Source: DTU052 sp050951725
GTDB taxonomy: Bacteria > Bacillota > Syntrophomonadia > Syntrophomonadales > DTU052
Assembly: GCA_050951725.1 (NCBI GenBank)
Contig: JBMNJO010000019.1
Location: 124,001-188,000, forward strand
Reading direction: 5' to 3'
Length of the DNA: 64,000 bases
A program made the position numbers and the translations under genes. The notes under the pieces were generated by a model. It ran no database searches, was not told where the DNA came from, and saw nothing but the letters and a program-made list of their open reading frames with translations. Numbering within the stretch: the stretch's first letter is position 1; every line of letters begins with the position of its first letter. This document shows positions 53,652 to 62,214 of the stretch, piece by piece.

Positions 53652-55001
53652 CTAAGCTATCTTGTTTGAGGGTAACCAGATCCGCATACGATCAGCTTCT
53701 TTAATCAGCTCATCGCGGAAGTCCGGATGAGCGATGGAGATAAGCCTTTCTGCCCGCTGCCAGGTGGAGGCCCCTTTCAGGTCGACCATACCGTACTCGG
53801 TGCAGACCTTGTGCACCGACCAGCGGGGCAGGGTAACAATTGTACCAGGGCCCAGGGTGGGAACGATCCGGGAAACCACTGAGCCATCTTTTCTTTTCGC
53901 GGTTGAGGACATGGCGATGATAGACTTCCCGCCCTCGGACATATAGGCAGCCTTGGCAAAGTCCCATTGACCACCAGTACCACTGATTTGCCGTCCATTG
54001 GCCGATTCGGAAGATACCTGGGAGAACAAGTCGACTTCCAGACAGTTGTTGATCGAAATCAGGTTCGGGTTTTGGGAGGCAATCGCCGGGTCGTTGATAT
54101 ATGATGCCGGGCTGATACAGCATAACGGGTTAAGATGGACAAAATCATAAAGCCGTTGAGTGCCCAGAGCAAAGGTATAGGCCATTTTGCCGGGGTCGGT
54201 AACCTTACGGGAACCATCGATGCAGCCGGCTTCGAACATGTCCACATAGGAGTCAGCCAGCATCTCAGTATGGACACCCAGGTGTTTAATCCCGGATTCC
54301 GCAATCATTTGACCGATGGTGTTGGGCAGGCCGCCGATTCCCAGTTGGATGCAGCATCCATCGTGAATCTCTTTTATTATATGTGAGGCAATGGTTTTGT
54401 CAGTTTCGGTGGCAACCGCCGGTTTGACCTCAATCAGCGGAAATCCGGTGTTCTCCACTATATAATCGACCTCGGAGATATGACATGATTCATCCCTGCC
54501 AATAGCGACGGGCATAAGCGGGTTAACCTCAACCAGGACTTTTTTGGAATACTTGACAATGGTGTGGACACTGTTGGCCTGCGGGCCGAAGCTGAAATAA
54601 CCATACTTATTCATGGGGGCTACCTGCAGCATACCTACATCCGGTTGAATGTGCCCGGTCTTGTAATAGTGCGATCTCTCGTGGAAAGCCACCGGGTTAA
54701 AATTACACAGGTTTTTATCATGCAGCTTGCGCTCGTAGGCGCTCATATGCCAGCTGCTGTAAATGAAATGCCTGCGCTCCGGATCCTGCTCGACACAGAC
54801 GACTGGCCTTTGACTTGAAGCACCCCGTATATGAACATTGGTTAGTTCTTCTTTGCGGGCAGCTAGGGCCTGGTCCAGCAAGTAAGGCTGGCCGTTAAAA
54901 CTGCTCCAATCAATCTGGTCGCCTGATTTGACCACTTTAACTGCTTCTTCTGGAGTTACTAGTTTTTTGTTGTACTCTTCCTGCAGCGTCACGATCCACA
55001 C
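53652..55001 (-). CDS. Acetyl-CoA hydrolase/CoA-transferase family protein
   Basis: A 449-residue CoA-transferase of the butyryl-CoA:acetate / 4-hydroxybutyrate type. The N-terminal domain has the GDQIDW.SFNGQP region; the C-terminal domain has IQLGIGGLPNTIGQM (oxyanion/GxGG loop, about 218-232) and GVHTEMLADSYVDMFEAG with the likely catalytic Glu (about 246). GTG 55001 after AGAAGGGT is the most likely start. Such enzymes swap CoA between acyl-CoA and acetate in butyrate metabolism; the acyl specificity is not readable. Next to it are a phosphotriesterase-family gene and an acyl-CoA ligase, both divergent. Confidence 0.85.
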   Translation of the reverse strand: MWIVTLQEEYNKKLVTPEEAVKVVKSGDQIDWSSFNGQPYLLDQALAARKEELTNVHIRGASSQRPVVCVEQDPERRHFIYSSWHMSAYERKLHDKNLCNFNPVAFHERSHYYKTGHIQPDVGMLQVAPMNKYGYFSFGPQANSVHTIVKYSKKVLVEVNPLMPVAIGRDESCHISEVDYIVENTGFPLIEVKPAVATETDKTIASHIIKEIHDGCCIQLGIGGLPNTIGQMIAESGIKHLGVHTEMLADSYVDMFEAGCIDGSRKVTDPGKMAYTFALGTQRLYDFVHLNPLCCISPASYINDPAIASQNPNLISINNCLEVDLFSQVSSESANGRQISGTGGQWDFAKAAYMSEGGKSIIAMSSTAKRKDGSVVSRIVPTLGPGTIVTLPRWSVHKVCTEYGMVDLKGASTWQRAERLISIAHPDFRDELIKEADRMRIWLPSNKIA

Positions 55002-55126
55002 TACCCTTCTGATTTTACTCTAATTATACAAGTTTCGTGCGGATGCGGAAACAACCGACAACTGTCAACAGTCAACCGCGTGCTCGATGCAGCCATTCAT
55101 GTTCATTCAACCGGAGATTGCTTTAA

Positions 55127-55243
55127 AGGAACGGTGTAATCAAAGGTGCCGTTAATCCCGAATATGCTTATACTGCGCTCGGGAAAGGCATTAAAGACTG
55201 GTGGAGTAATAAGGCCCAGAACATATTGGATCATCCATCTTGA
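55127..55243 (+). pseudogene. Possible gene remnant in the CoA-transferase upstream region
   Basis: A 38-codon open stretch between stops reads protein-like (VNPEYAYTALGKGIKDWWSNK) with no start codon and no ribosome site. It looks like the tail of a lost gene, but I do not recognise the family and chance is possible at this length. Confidence 0.3.
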
Positions 55244-55325
55244 TTTTCTGCAGCGAATTTCCGAAGCTATCTCGAAATAGTGAAAAAAAATACACTTTCA
55301 TAGGCAATTTGTTTAAATTGGCGTG

Positions 55326-55359
55326 TTGTCCATTGATTCGTAATACTGCTATAGTATTA
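55326..55359 (+). promoter_or_regulatory. Candidate promoter with overlapping inverted repeat
   Basis: TTGTCC (55326-55331), 18-base spacer, TATAGT (55350-55355). TAATACT (55341-55347) and AGTATTA (55353-55359) are perfect inverted arms spanning the -10, a plausible repressor site. It would serve the phosphotriesterase-family gene with a 320-base leader in which I see nothing else. Confidence 0.45.
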
Positions 55360-55679
55360 ATAAGTACATGTCGTAACATTGAATGTAGTGTCGTTTTGTG
55401 TATTGAAAGCTGGTGACCCTTCCGTGGGATCTATTCTTAAACCCTTGGGGATAACCGGGACGCAGACACTTCTTTATGCCGAGCGAAGAAGACTACTCGA
55501 CTTGTGCCAAATGTCATTTCTCACTCCTTGTATTTTTTCCACCAGGGTACAAAATAATTATTACCACCATTATCCTTTGAGGTCTTTGCGAGCTTGGAAA
55601 AATCTGCTTGTAAAGGAGGTGAATATTGGCTAAGATGGCCATTTTCTCTAAATATCTTTAATTTAAGAATGGAGGATGT

Positions 55680-56666
55680 ATGATGTCGAAAATGGTTAAC
55701 ACGGTAACTGGCCCTGTATCGTCTGATTCTCTTGGTAAGACCTACATTCACGAACACCTGCTATTTGGTTATCCCGGATTCCAGGGAGACTTCAGTGTGG
55801 CACCTTTTAATCGGGAAGAAGCATTGAAAGCCTGTATTGACACCATCAAACCCCTGGTCGAACAGTATGGATTAAAGACCGCTGTTGACGCTACTCCCAA
55901 CGAATGCGGCCGTGATGTACTGTTCATGAAAGAGGTCTCAGAAAAGACCGGGTGTAACATTATCGCTTCCAGTGGCTACTATTACGAAGGTGAGGGCGCA
56001 CCCGCCTATTTCAAATCGAGATCCGGCCTGACAGACATTGTACCCGAAATCTATGAGATGATGAAGATGGAAACCACGGTTGGTATTGAGGGAACGGGAA
56101 TTAAGGCCGGGGTCTTCAAACTGGCTTCCAGCAAAGACGTCATCACCGATTATGAAAAAGCCTTCTTCATGGCTGCTGCCAAGGTCTCATCAGAAGAAGG
56201 AATCCCCATTATAACCCACACCCAGGAAGGTACTATGGGACCCGAACAGGCCGATTTACTCATTGCCAACGGTGCTGATCCCAAGCGCATAAACATTGGT
56301 CACATGGGTGGCAGCACTGATATCCAGTACCACCTGAACACCCTGGCCAAAGGGGTTTACATCTCTCTTGACCGGTTTGGCCTGCAGCAACTGGCAGGAT
56401 GCCCGGCTGACTCCACCCGGGAAATGGTTATTGCCGCCCTCTGTGCTGCTGGTTACGCAGACCGGATCATGCTGGGTCATGACGCCATCATTGTTTGGAA
56501 AGGTAGACCACTGCCCCTGCCCGAGGCAGCGATGCCATTGGTTGCCGACTGGCATTGGGGCCATATCCTGAAAGACGTAGTCCCCAATCTTAAGAAACTG
56601 GGCGTCAGCGACGAGCAGATTAATATGATGCTGGTGGAAAACCCCAAGAGGTTCTTCGGCTACTAA
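55680..56666 (+). CDS. Phosphotriesterase-family metal-dependent hydrolase
   Basis: A 328-residue amidohydrolase-superfamily protein. GGAGGATGT precedes ATGATG (55680). Metal and active-site markers: YIHEHLL (about 22-28), GVFKLASS with the probable carbamylated Lys (about 146), ITHTQEG (about 178), NIGHMGGS (about 204) and MLGHDAI (about 264). The family includes lactonases and organophosphate hydrolases, with lactone or ester substrates the natural rule. Location beside CoA-transferase and acyl-CoA ligase genes suggests acid or lactone catabolism (inference). Confidence 0.82.
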   Translation: MMSKMVNTVTGPVSSDSLGKTYIHEHLLFGYPGFQGDFSVAPFNREEALKACIDTIKPLVEQYGLKTAVDATPNECGRDVLFMKEVSEKTGCNIIASSGYYYEGEGAPAYFKSRSGLTDIVPEIYEMMKMETTVGIEGTGIKAGVFKLASSKDVITDYEKAFFMAAAKVSSEEGIPIITHTQEGTMGPEQADLLIANGADPKRINIGHMGGSTDIQYHLNTLAKGVYISLDRFGLQQLAGCPADSTREMVIAALCAAGYADRIMLGHDAIIVWKGRPLPLPEAAMPLVADWHWGHILKDVVPNLKKLGVSDEQINMMLVENPKRFFGY

Positions 56667-57088
56667 GCAATTCTCAATCCTAAGGTGTTTTGTTGCAGCC
56701 TAATAAACCGGGGAATGCTTCCTTCAGCCGCAAACCACGGATGCCAATTGACGATCAGATCAGGTTTTGGTTCCAGTTTATCGATTAAAACTGTTCCCAT
56801 TCGGCAGGCACCAAAGGCTATGGGCGATTCCATGGCGGCGGATCACCGACTATGGAACAGACTGCGATAACAACTCAGTATGATGTCAAGTCGAGGAAAG
56901 AAAAACGTCAGAAGACTGGCGGGAAGGGACCTTCGGAAAATAGTAGTGTCGGATGAACAGGTGAAGAAGGTCACTTCGCGTGCTTTGCCTTCTTAGTTAC
57001 CCGCTGTACAGCCAACGTTCCTACTATCGGATGTTGACTGATAAATAATTAGTTGGACGTTGATGGAAGCAAGAAGGAGACGTGAGCT
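56667..57088. other. Intergenic region before the acyl-CoA ligase
   Basis: About 420 bases. It holds a hairpin with arms AAGAAGG and CCTTCTT (about 56966-56994) and a 61-codon open frame at 56685-56870 that I judge non-coding. No clear promoter found. Confidence 0.4.
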
Positions 57089-58705
57089 ATGAACGACATG
57101 AGTAAAAGGAAAACCAGAACACTGCCGTCGTTTAATGAACTGCCTGTTTTCAAAGGCAGAAATCTCCGGTATGATTTCGAAACCATGGCGGAGATGGTTT
57201 ACGTAAGGTCTCAGGAGCTTGCCGATCAGGAATTCATAAGGTATTACGGTCAGAGTATTACCTATGGTCAGGTTAACGAGCGGGCGAACCGGGTGGCCAA
57301 TTACCTGAAGGCAAAAGGAGTCAAGAAGGGCGATGTGGTCTCTTCGATGGTGCTAAACTCGCCTGAGGTCTACTATAATATGTTCGGATCACAGAAGCTG
57401 GGGTGTATTGCCGGAACCATCAACTTCATGCTGAAGGCACCGGAAATCGCTCATGTGCTGGATGACTCCAAACCCAAGGTGGTATTTGTCAGCAGCAACT
57501 ATATGGACGAGTTTGCCAAAGGACTCCAGATGGCCCGGACCAAGCCGGCGATAGTAGAGGTTGTAACCGGTGTGGAGCATAACGCCAAGATTGCGGAAAC
57601 CACGATGGCTGATATCCTGGCCACCTACCCGGCGGACGAAGCCCTGGTGAAGACATCCAGGGATGACCCATTCATGCTGCTCTATTCTTCCGGAACCACT
57701 GGCAGACCCAAGGGTATTGTGATTTCGAATAAGGCTCAGATGTCCATCTGTATTGCACGTACCCAGATTGGTATCAACCAGCCGGACGACATGTATATTG
57801 TCTTCCTGCCCATGTTCCATACCAATCCCTTGTGCTGCTGGACCTATCCTGTTATCTTCCAGGGTATCAGGGTCTGTATCCGGGAGAAATTCTCACCGGC
57901 TGATTTTTGGCCATCGGTCTTGGAGAACGGCATCACCTTGATACAGGGTGTCCCTACCATGTACAATTACGTTCTCAATTCAGTAGATCCGGATACAATT
58001 GATCGCTCCAAACTGAAACTGCGTTATGCTTTCAGCGGTGCGGCCCCCATGCCGCCGGAACTGATCCGGGCCTTCAAAGAAAAGTTCAACGTTGAGGTCC
58101 TGGAAGGTTACGGATTAACAGAGGTTACAGGCTACTCCACCTCCAACGCCGGGGTGACCCCCAAACTGGGGTCCATTGGTGTAGCGGTATACGGGCAGGA
58201 AATCGAGATCATGGACGAAAAGAACAACATCCTTCCCTACGGCGAAAAAGGTGAGATCTGCATCAAGAGTGAGGCCAACATGATCTGCTACCTCAACAAT
58301 CCAGAGGCTACCGCAGAAACCGTCATTGATGGCTGGCTGCACACCGGAGACATGGGCTACATGGATGAGGAAGGCTATATCTACATCTCGGGACGCAAGA
58401 AAGAGATGATCAACCGTGGCGGTGAGAACATCTATCCGCGCGAAATTGAACTGGCCCTGGAAGAGCATCCCAAAGTGAGCTCGGTTGCAGTGGTGGGTGT
58501 ACCGGATGAAGCTTTGGGTGAACGGGTCAAAGCCTGCATTATTCCCAAAGAACCAGGGAGCCTGACCGCAGAAGAGGTTAAGGCTTTCCTCAAGGAGAGA
58601 ATTGCCAAATACAAGATCCCCGAATATGTGGAGTTCATGACTGAGTTCCCGCTGAACGCCACCGGGAAAATCATGAAGCAAGAGCTGAAGTATGTACCGA
58701 AGTAA
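57089..58705 (+). CDS. AMP-forming acyl-CoA synthetase (ligase)
   Basis: A 538-residue ANL-superfamily enzyme joining a carboxylic acid to CoA through an acyl-adenylate. LLYSSGTTGRPKG (about 196-208) is the phosphate-binding motif, EGYGLTEVTGYS (about 342-353) the A5 motif, GWLHTGDMGYMDEEGYIYISGRKKEMI the A7/A8 hinge and NATGKIMKQEL the C-terminal catalytic Lys (A10). AGGAGACGTGAGCT precedes the ATG. The acid used (fatty, aromatic or crotonobetaine-like) is not determinable. Ends at a strong terminator. Confidence 0.9.
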   Translation: MNDMSKRKTRTLPSFNELPVFKGRNLRYDFETMAEMVYVRSQELADQEFIRYYGQSITYGQVNERANRVANYLKAKGVKKGDVVSSMVLNSPEVYYNMFGSQKLGCIAGTINFMLKAPEIAHVLDDSKPKVVFVSSNYMDEFAKGLQMARTKPAIVEVVTGVEHNAKIAETTMADILATYPADEALVKTSRDDPFMLLYSSGTTGRPKGIVISNKAQMSICIARTQIGINQPDDMYIVFLPMFHTNPLCCWTYPVIFQGIRVCIREKFSPADFWPSVLENGITLIQGVPTMYNYVLNSVDPDTIDRSKLKLRYAFSGAAPMPPELIRAFKEKFNVEVLEGYGLTEVTGYSTSNAGVTPKLGSIGVAVYGQEIEIMDEKNNILPYGEKGEICIKSEANMICYLNNPEATAETVIDGWLHTGDMGYMDEEGYIYISGRKKEMINRGGENIYPREIELALEEHPKVSSVAVVGVPDEALGERVKACIIPKEPGSLTAEEVKAFLKERIAKYKIPEYVEFMTEFPLNATGKIMKQELKYVPK

Positions 58706-58729
58706 GGTCATAACTTAAGCCAATGTTCA

Positions 58730-58764
58730 AAGGGCGTGTTTCCATTAAGGAATCACGCCCTTTT
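58730..58764 (+). terminator. Intrinsic terminator after acyl-CoA ligase
   Basis: AAGGGCGTG (58730-58738) with CACGCCCTT (58754-58762), inner TCC/GGA helix, then TTC. Confidence 0.85.
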
Positions 58765-58865
58765 CAGGCTGTAATCATATTTTCCCTGCAGGTTTCGCAG
58801 AAGATGCGGAAAGATAATACTATGACCCAGCGTATAATGTTAAGGACAGTATTACACTCCCGCAA

Positions 58866-59384
58866 GTGTCTCCGGAGACCGGAGAAAAAAGTGAGGTGAC
58901 GAAAATCATAGCAATTTCTGCGATTCTTCCAATAGCACTGCTGGTCGTGGTCCTGTTTATTGCTATGGCCATTTTCCTGGGGGTAAGAAACAAGGAAGAA
59001 ATAAAGAAAGAAGGAGACGATGTGATTAAGAACATTTACGTGTACCTGGTGCTGTTTGCCACGCTGATGATGACCATTGGCGGTACCGTTTCCGCCTTTA
59101 TGGCAGTAGCCGACATGGTTGCTCCCACACCATACTACCAGACCTTTGAAGAATTCAAGCATAATGACCGCGAAATGAAGCGTGGCCTTGAGAATGAGAC
59201 CCCGGCTCCGCCAAAGCTCTCGGACGAAGAGTTAAAGGCCAGATACGATGCCATGGTGGAGGGTGAGCAGAACCGGCAGATCGAGAGGGCCAAGAATTCG
59301 CTCATCAAGAGTCTGGGCTGGGTTGTCATCCCCTTGCCGGTCTTCATCTATTTTCAACGGCGCATGTTAGCCAAAGAGGTGTAG
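58866..59384 (+). CDS. Membrane protein with three predicted spans
   Basis: Up to 172 residues. Hydrophobic segments lie at about 14-38 (IIAISAILPIALLVVVLFIAM), 57-85 (VYLVLFATLMMTIGGTVSAFMAV) and 148-162 (LGWVVIPLPVFIYF), with a charged, soluble region between the second and third (DREMKRGLENETP, DEELKARYDAMVEGEQNRQ). It resembles DUF5671-type membrane proteins by pattern only. Start uncertain: GTG 58866 or GTG 58896 (MTKIIAIS), the latter with GGAG 12 bases before it. No neighbour explains its role. Confidence 0.65.
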   Translation: MSPETGEKSEVTKIIAISAILPIALLVVVLFIAMAIFLGVRNKEEIKKEGDDVIKNIYVYLVLFATLMMTIGGTVSAFMAVADMVAPTPYYQTFEEFKHNDREMKRGLENETPAPPKLSDEELKARYDAMVEGEQNRQIERAKNSLIKSLGWVVIPLPVFIYFQRRMLAKEV

Positions 59385-59548
59385 TCGGAGTTTTTCCGAA
59401 CTCGGGCATTGGTTACTGATGACTCACGGCGTTGTCAGGGAGGGCATTTTGTCAGAGTCTCTTCCGATGGAATAAAATAACATTCCCCTGTTCGCGGGTA
59501 AATTTCCTGGGCTATAATATGTTTATATGATGATGAGAGGTGAGGCGC

Positions 59549-59914
59549 ATGTCCGGTAACACATACAGTACATTATCTGAGTTTCAAGCTCTGCGTCGGC
59601 GCCTTTTGGAACTGGATGCGCAGGATAAACGTTCTCATTATCGACATGCGCTGCAAAAGGCCCAGGATATTGCAGCGATGCTTAAGACTGATTATGGGGT
59701 AAGGCAGGTTTATCTCTATGGCTCTCTTGCTTGGGGCGGATTCGATCAGTCTTCGGATATCGACCTGTGCTTGGTAGGTTTTTCGGGGAACTACTGGAAT
59801 GCCTTTAGTGAAGCAGAGGACCTGGCATCCCCCATTGAAGTAAGCCTGGCATGTTGGGAGGACTGCGTTGCATCGCTGCAGGAGAAAATTATCAAGCAGG
59901 GGGTGCTATTGTGA
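59549..59914 (+). CDS. MNT-type nucleotidyltransferase (antitoxin-like)
   Basis: About 121 residues. ATG 59549 follows GAGAGGTGAGG. VYLYGSLAWGGFDQSSDIDLCLVG (about 58-81) is the minimal nucleotidyltransferase signature (GS..10..DxD). In MNT/HEPN pairs this protein neutralises the HepT RNase by adding AMP. An N-terminal helical extension of about 50 residues is longer than the minimal type. Its TGA overlaps the GTG of the next gene (GTGA). A TATAAT lies at 59513-59518. Confidence 0.78.
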   Translation: MSGNTYSTLSEFQALRRRLLELDAQDKRSHYRHALQKAQDIAAMLKTDYGVRQVYLYGSLAWGGFDQSSDIDLCLVGFSGNYWNAFSEAEDLASPIEVSLACWEDCVASLQEKIIKQGVLL

Positions 59915-60069
59915 TCAGCCGGGTAGAGTATCTTATGTTAAAGGCCCGAGTGGATGAGGAATCCAATAATCTGAAACGATTGGAGACCTCGTTGAAAAAG
60001 CTGAAGCTTTTTCCGGAGATTAAGACACAAACTATCAATGAATGGCCGCTGGACCATGAGATTTCATGA
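59911..60069 (+). CDS. Short HepT/HEPN-like protein, probably truncated
   Basis: A 52-residue product starting at GTG 59911 with AGGGGG before it: ISRVEYLMLKARVDEESNNLKRLETSLKKL. That is the first helix pair typical of HepT-type HEPN proteins, which normally run 110-150 residues and carry an RxxxxH RNase motif further on. Here the frame ends at PLDHEIS and no such motif is present; the bases downstream do not continue it in another frame that I can see. Likely a truncated toxin remnant, or a minimal partner. Confidence 0.55.
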   Translation: MISRVEYLMLKARVDEESNNLKRLETSLKKLKLFPEIKTQTINEWPLDHEIS

Positions 60070-60151
60070 AGTCGTTTTTTAAACAGATGGATGAGATCAT
60101 CTTAGGTGGTTTGGACCACTAGACAAGGTCTACTCTATTTCGATATTATCG

Positions 60152-60180
60152 GGCGCCCGGGAATGTCTCGGGTGCCTTTT
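60152..60180 (+). terminator. Intrinsic terminator after the MNT/HepT pair
   Basis: GGCGCCCG (60152-60159) with CGGGTGCC (60169-60176, one G-U), then TTTTAATTT. Confidence 0.8.
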
Positions 60181-60352
60181 AATTTGCTGTCATGTCCCGG
60201 CATGATTCCGCCGGTAATCTGGAACACTAAACCTATCTTTGGGTTTATAGAAGAAATGTTGTAGGGACAACTTTTACATTTTTCACATACAAAACCCCAT
60301 AAAAATCAGGTTCAGGGGATATCAAGTGTCAAACTCGAAAAGAACCTGCTCG

Positions 60353-60393
60353 TAAAAGTGGGACAGTAAACCTGTCCCCGTGTCCCATTTTAG
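60353..60393. repeat. REP-like repeat, TGGGACA..TGTCCC
   Basis: AAAGTGGGACAGTAAACC followed by TGTCCCCGTGTCCCATTTT, an imperfect palindrome with a GGGAC/GTCCC core like those of other repeats here. It ends 14 bases before the ABC ATPase start and abuts its ribosome site. Confidence 0.55.
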
Positions 60394-60406
60394 GAGGTGC
60401 GACGGG

Positions 60407-61297
60407 ATGCCAGTCATAGAGATCCGGGGGTTGACGAAATATTACGGTAAGAGCCGGGGTATCGAAAACCTTGACCTGACTGTAGAAGAGGGTGAGTTTT
60501 TCGGGTTTATCGGACCTAACGGAGCCGGGAAGTCGACTACCATACGTACCCTGCTCAACTTTATCTACCCTGGTTCCGGAAAGGCCACCATCTTTGGCAT
60601 GGACTGCGTAACCGAGAGCACCCGTATTAAGACAGTCACCGGATATGTGCCGGGGGAGATCAATTACTACCGGGACATCAGAGTCCGTGACCTCTTGAAC
60701 TATGCTGCCAGTTTTCATGAAAACATTGACCGATCATACCTGGACAGGCTCTGTGAGGAATTCGAGATCGAGGTGGATAAGAGGATTGGCAGCCTGTCCC
60801 TGGGCAACAAGAAGAAGGTGGCGATTGCGCAGGCTCTGATGCACAAACCCCGGTTGCTCATTCTCGATGAGCCGGCCAATGGCCTGGACCCCCTCATCCA
60901 GAGCCGTCTCTTTGCCCTGCTGACGGAGATAAACCAGGAGGGCACCACCGTTTTCCTGTCCAGCCACAACCTTTCGGAGGTACAGCGCTTCTGTCACCGG
61001 GTTGGCATCGTCCGGGAAGGCACTATCATTGAGGTCAGCCCGGTCGAAGACCTGCTGGGTGCTGCCAGCCGGCGGGTAACCGTCAAGTCGCAGCATGATC
61101 TTAACCAGGCTCTTCAGGAACTGGGGATTAAAGAAGTCGAGGCTGTCAACGGGATCTACGTTTTTATTTATAGCGGACATATCGATCAGCTGGTCAAAAT
61201 CCTGGCCCAACACACCATTGACGACCTGCGCATTGAAGAGCCGTCCCTGGAGGACCAGTTTATGCACTATTACGAGCGGGAGGACAAAGACCATTGA
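60407..61297 (+). CDS. ABC transporter ATP-binding protein
   Basis: A 296-residue ATPase. ATG 60407 (MPVIEIRGLTKYYG) follows TAGGAGG. GPNGAGKST (Walker A, about 35-43), LSLGNKKKVAIAQAL (signature, about 130) and LLILDEPANGLDP (Walker B, about 149-161) are intact; SSHNLSEV holds the switch His. A C-terminal domain (about 225-296) is typical of the BcrA/NatA-type exporter ATPases. It works with the overlapping permease gene. The substrate is unknown; such pairs often export antibiotics or lipids. Confidence 0.9.
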   Translation: MPVIEIRGLTKYYGKSRGIENLDLTVEEGEFFGFIGPNGAGKSTTIRTLLNFIYPGSGKATIFGMDCVTESTRIKTVTGYVPGEINYYRDIRVRDLLNYAASFHENIDRSYLDRLCEEFEIEVDKRIGSLSLGNKKKVAIAQALMHKPRLLILDEPANGLDPLIQSRLFALLTEINQEGTTVFLSSHNLSEVQRFCHRVGIVREGTIIEVSPVEDLLGAASRRVTVKSQHDLNQALQELGIKEVEAVNGIYVFIYSGHIDQLVKILAQHTIDDLRIEEPSLEDQFMHYYEREDKDH

Positions 61298-62106
61298 ATA
61301 TGTATGTTTTTGAGACCCGGCGTCTGTTGAAAGGTTTCCTGATATGGTCTGCCGTAGTGACCCTCTTGCTGGTGCTGTCTATGGCCTTCTTTCCTTCCAT
61401 GGCGGAGACAGGGCTGGCCGATCTGACCAAAGATAAGCTTGATGCTCTGCCACCCGCGATACTGGAAGCCTTTGGCCTAAGCGGGATGACAGATTTCTCG
61501 GACCTGCTTCAATACTATGCCTATGTAGCGCAATACATTTTCATGGCCGCCGCCATTTATGCGTTGATACTCGGTGCCTCGGCGTTGATCAAGGAGGAGT
61601 CAGAAGGCACCATCGAATTTCTTTATGCCCGGCCAATTTCCCGCATCGAGATAACCACCAGGAAGCTCTTGTCTATCGTAACCATACTCTGGGCGTTCAA
61701 CATAGTATTGTTTATCGCCTCCATCCTCCTCCTGCATGCTTTCCGGGATCCGGGGTATGAATACCTCCCCATGGCCCTGGCCATGTTCCGGGGTATGCTG
61801 GCGGCGGAGATGGTCTTCCTGGCAGTTGGCTTCGCGCTTTCCACGGTGCTCCCCCGCTCCAGTAACCCCAGCACGGTAGGCCTGGGCGTATTTTTTGTCA
61901 CCTATCTGTTGGGGGATATTGGAGCCATCAATGAACAGCTGGAATGGCTGAAATACCTGTCACCCTTCCATTACGTCCAACCCACGAGCCTCCTCAGCGC
62001 TGATGGTGCTATCGAACAGGTATACCTTCTTATCATGCTTCTGGTAACCATAGCCGGTATACTATTTGCTTACTGGCGCTACCGCCGCAAAGATCTCCTG
62101 GTCTGA
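61294..62106 (+). CDS. ABC transporter permease (ABC-2 type)
   Basis: A 270-residue protein with six predicted spans (about 15-35, 68-95, 116-138, 158-180, 190-212, 238-262). EESEGTIEFLYARPISR is the conserved cytoplasmic coupling region of ABC-2 permeases. Starts at TTG 61294 inside the ATPase stop (ATTGA), or ATG 61300. Pairs with the ATPase as a two-gene exporter. Confidence 0.85.
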   Translation: MNMYVFETRRLLKGFLIWSAVVTLLLVLSMAFFPSMAETGLADLTKDKLDALPPAILEAFGLSGMTDFSDLLQYYAYVAQYIFMAAAIYALILGASALIKEESEGTIEFLYARPISRIEITTRKLLSIVTILWAFNIVLFIASILLLHAFRDPGYEYLPMALAMFRGMLAAEMVFLAVGFALSTVLPRSSNPSTVGLGVFFVTYLLGDIGAINEQLEWLKYLSPFHYVQPTSLLSADGAIEQVYLLIMLLVTIAGILFAYWRYRRKDLLV

Positions 62107-62146
62107 ACCCTGCTTTCAGCAGAATACAGCGCAAACGCCGCATCAT

Positions 62147-62207
62147 TGCATCATGGGGACAGTCCCCGCGATGCAAAATGCATCATGGGGACTGTCCCCA
62201 TGATGCA
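62147..62207. repeat. REP doublet, GGGGACAGTCCCC core
   Basis: Units 62147-62175 and 62179-62207 are near-perfect inverted copies separated by AAA, the same architecture as 40088-40148. A short ATGCATTTTGCAT follows. It fills the gap between two convergent genes and probably works as a bidirectional terminator (inference). Confidence 0.85.
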
Positions 62208-62214
62208 TTTTGCA

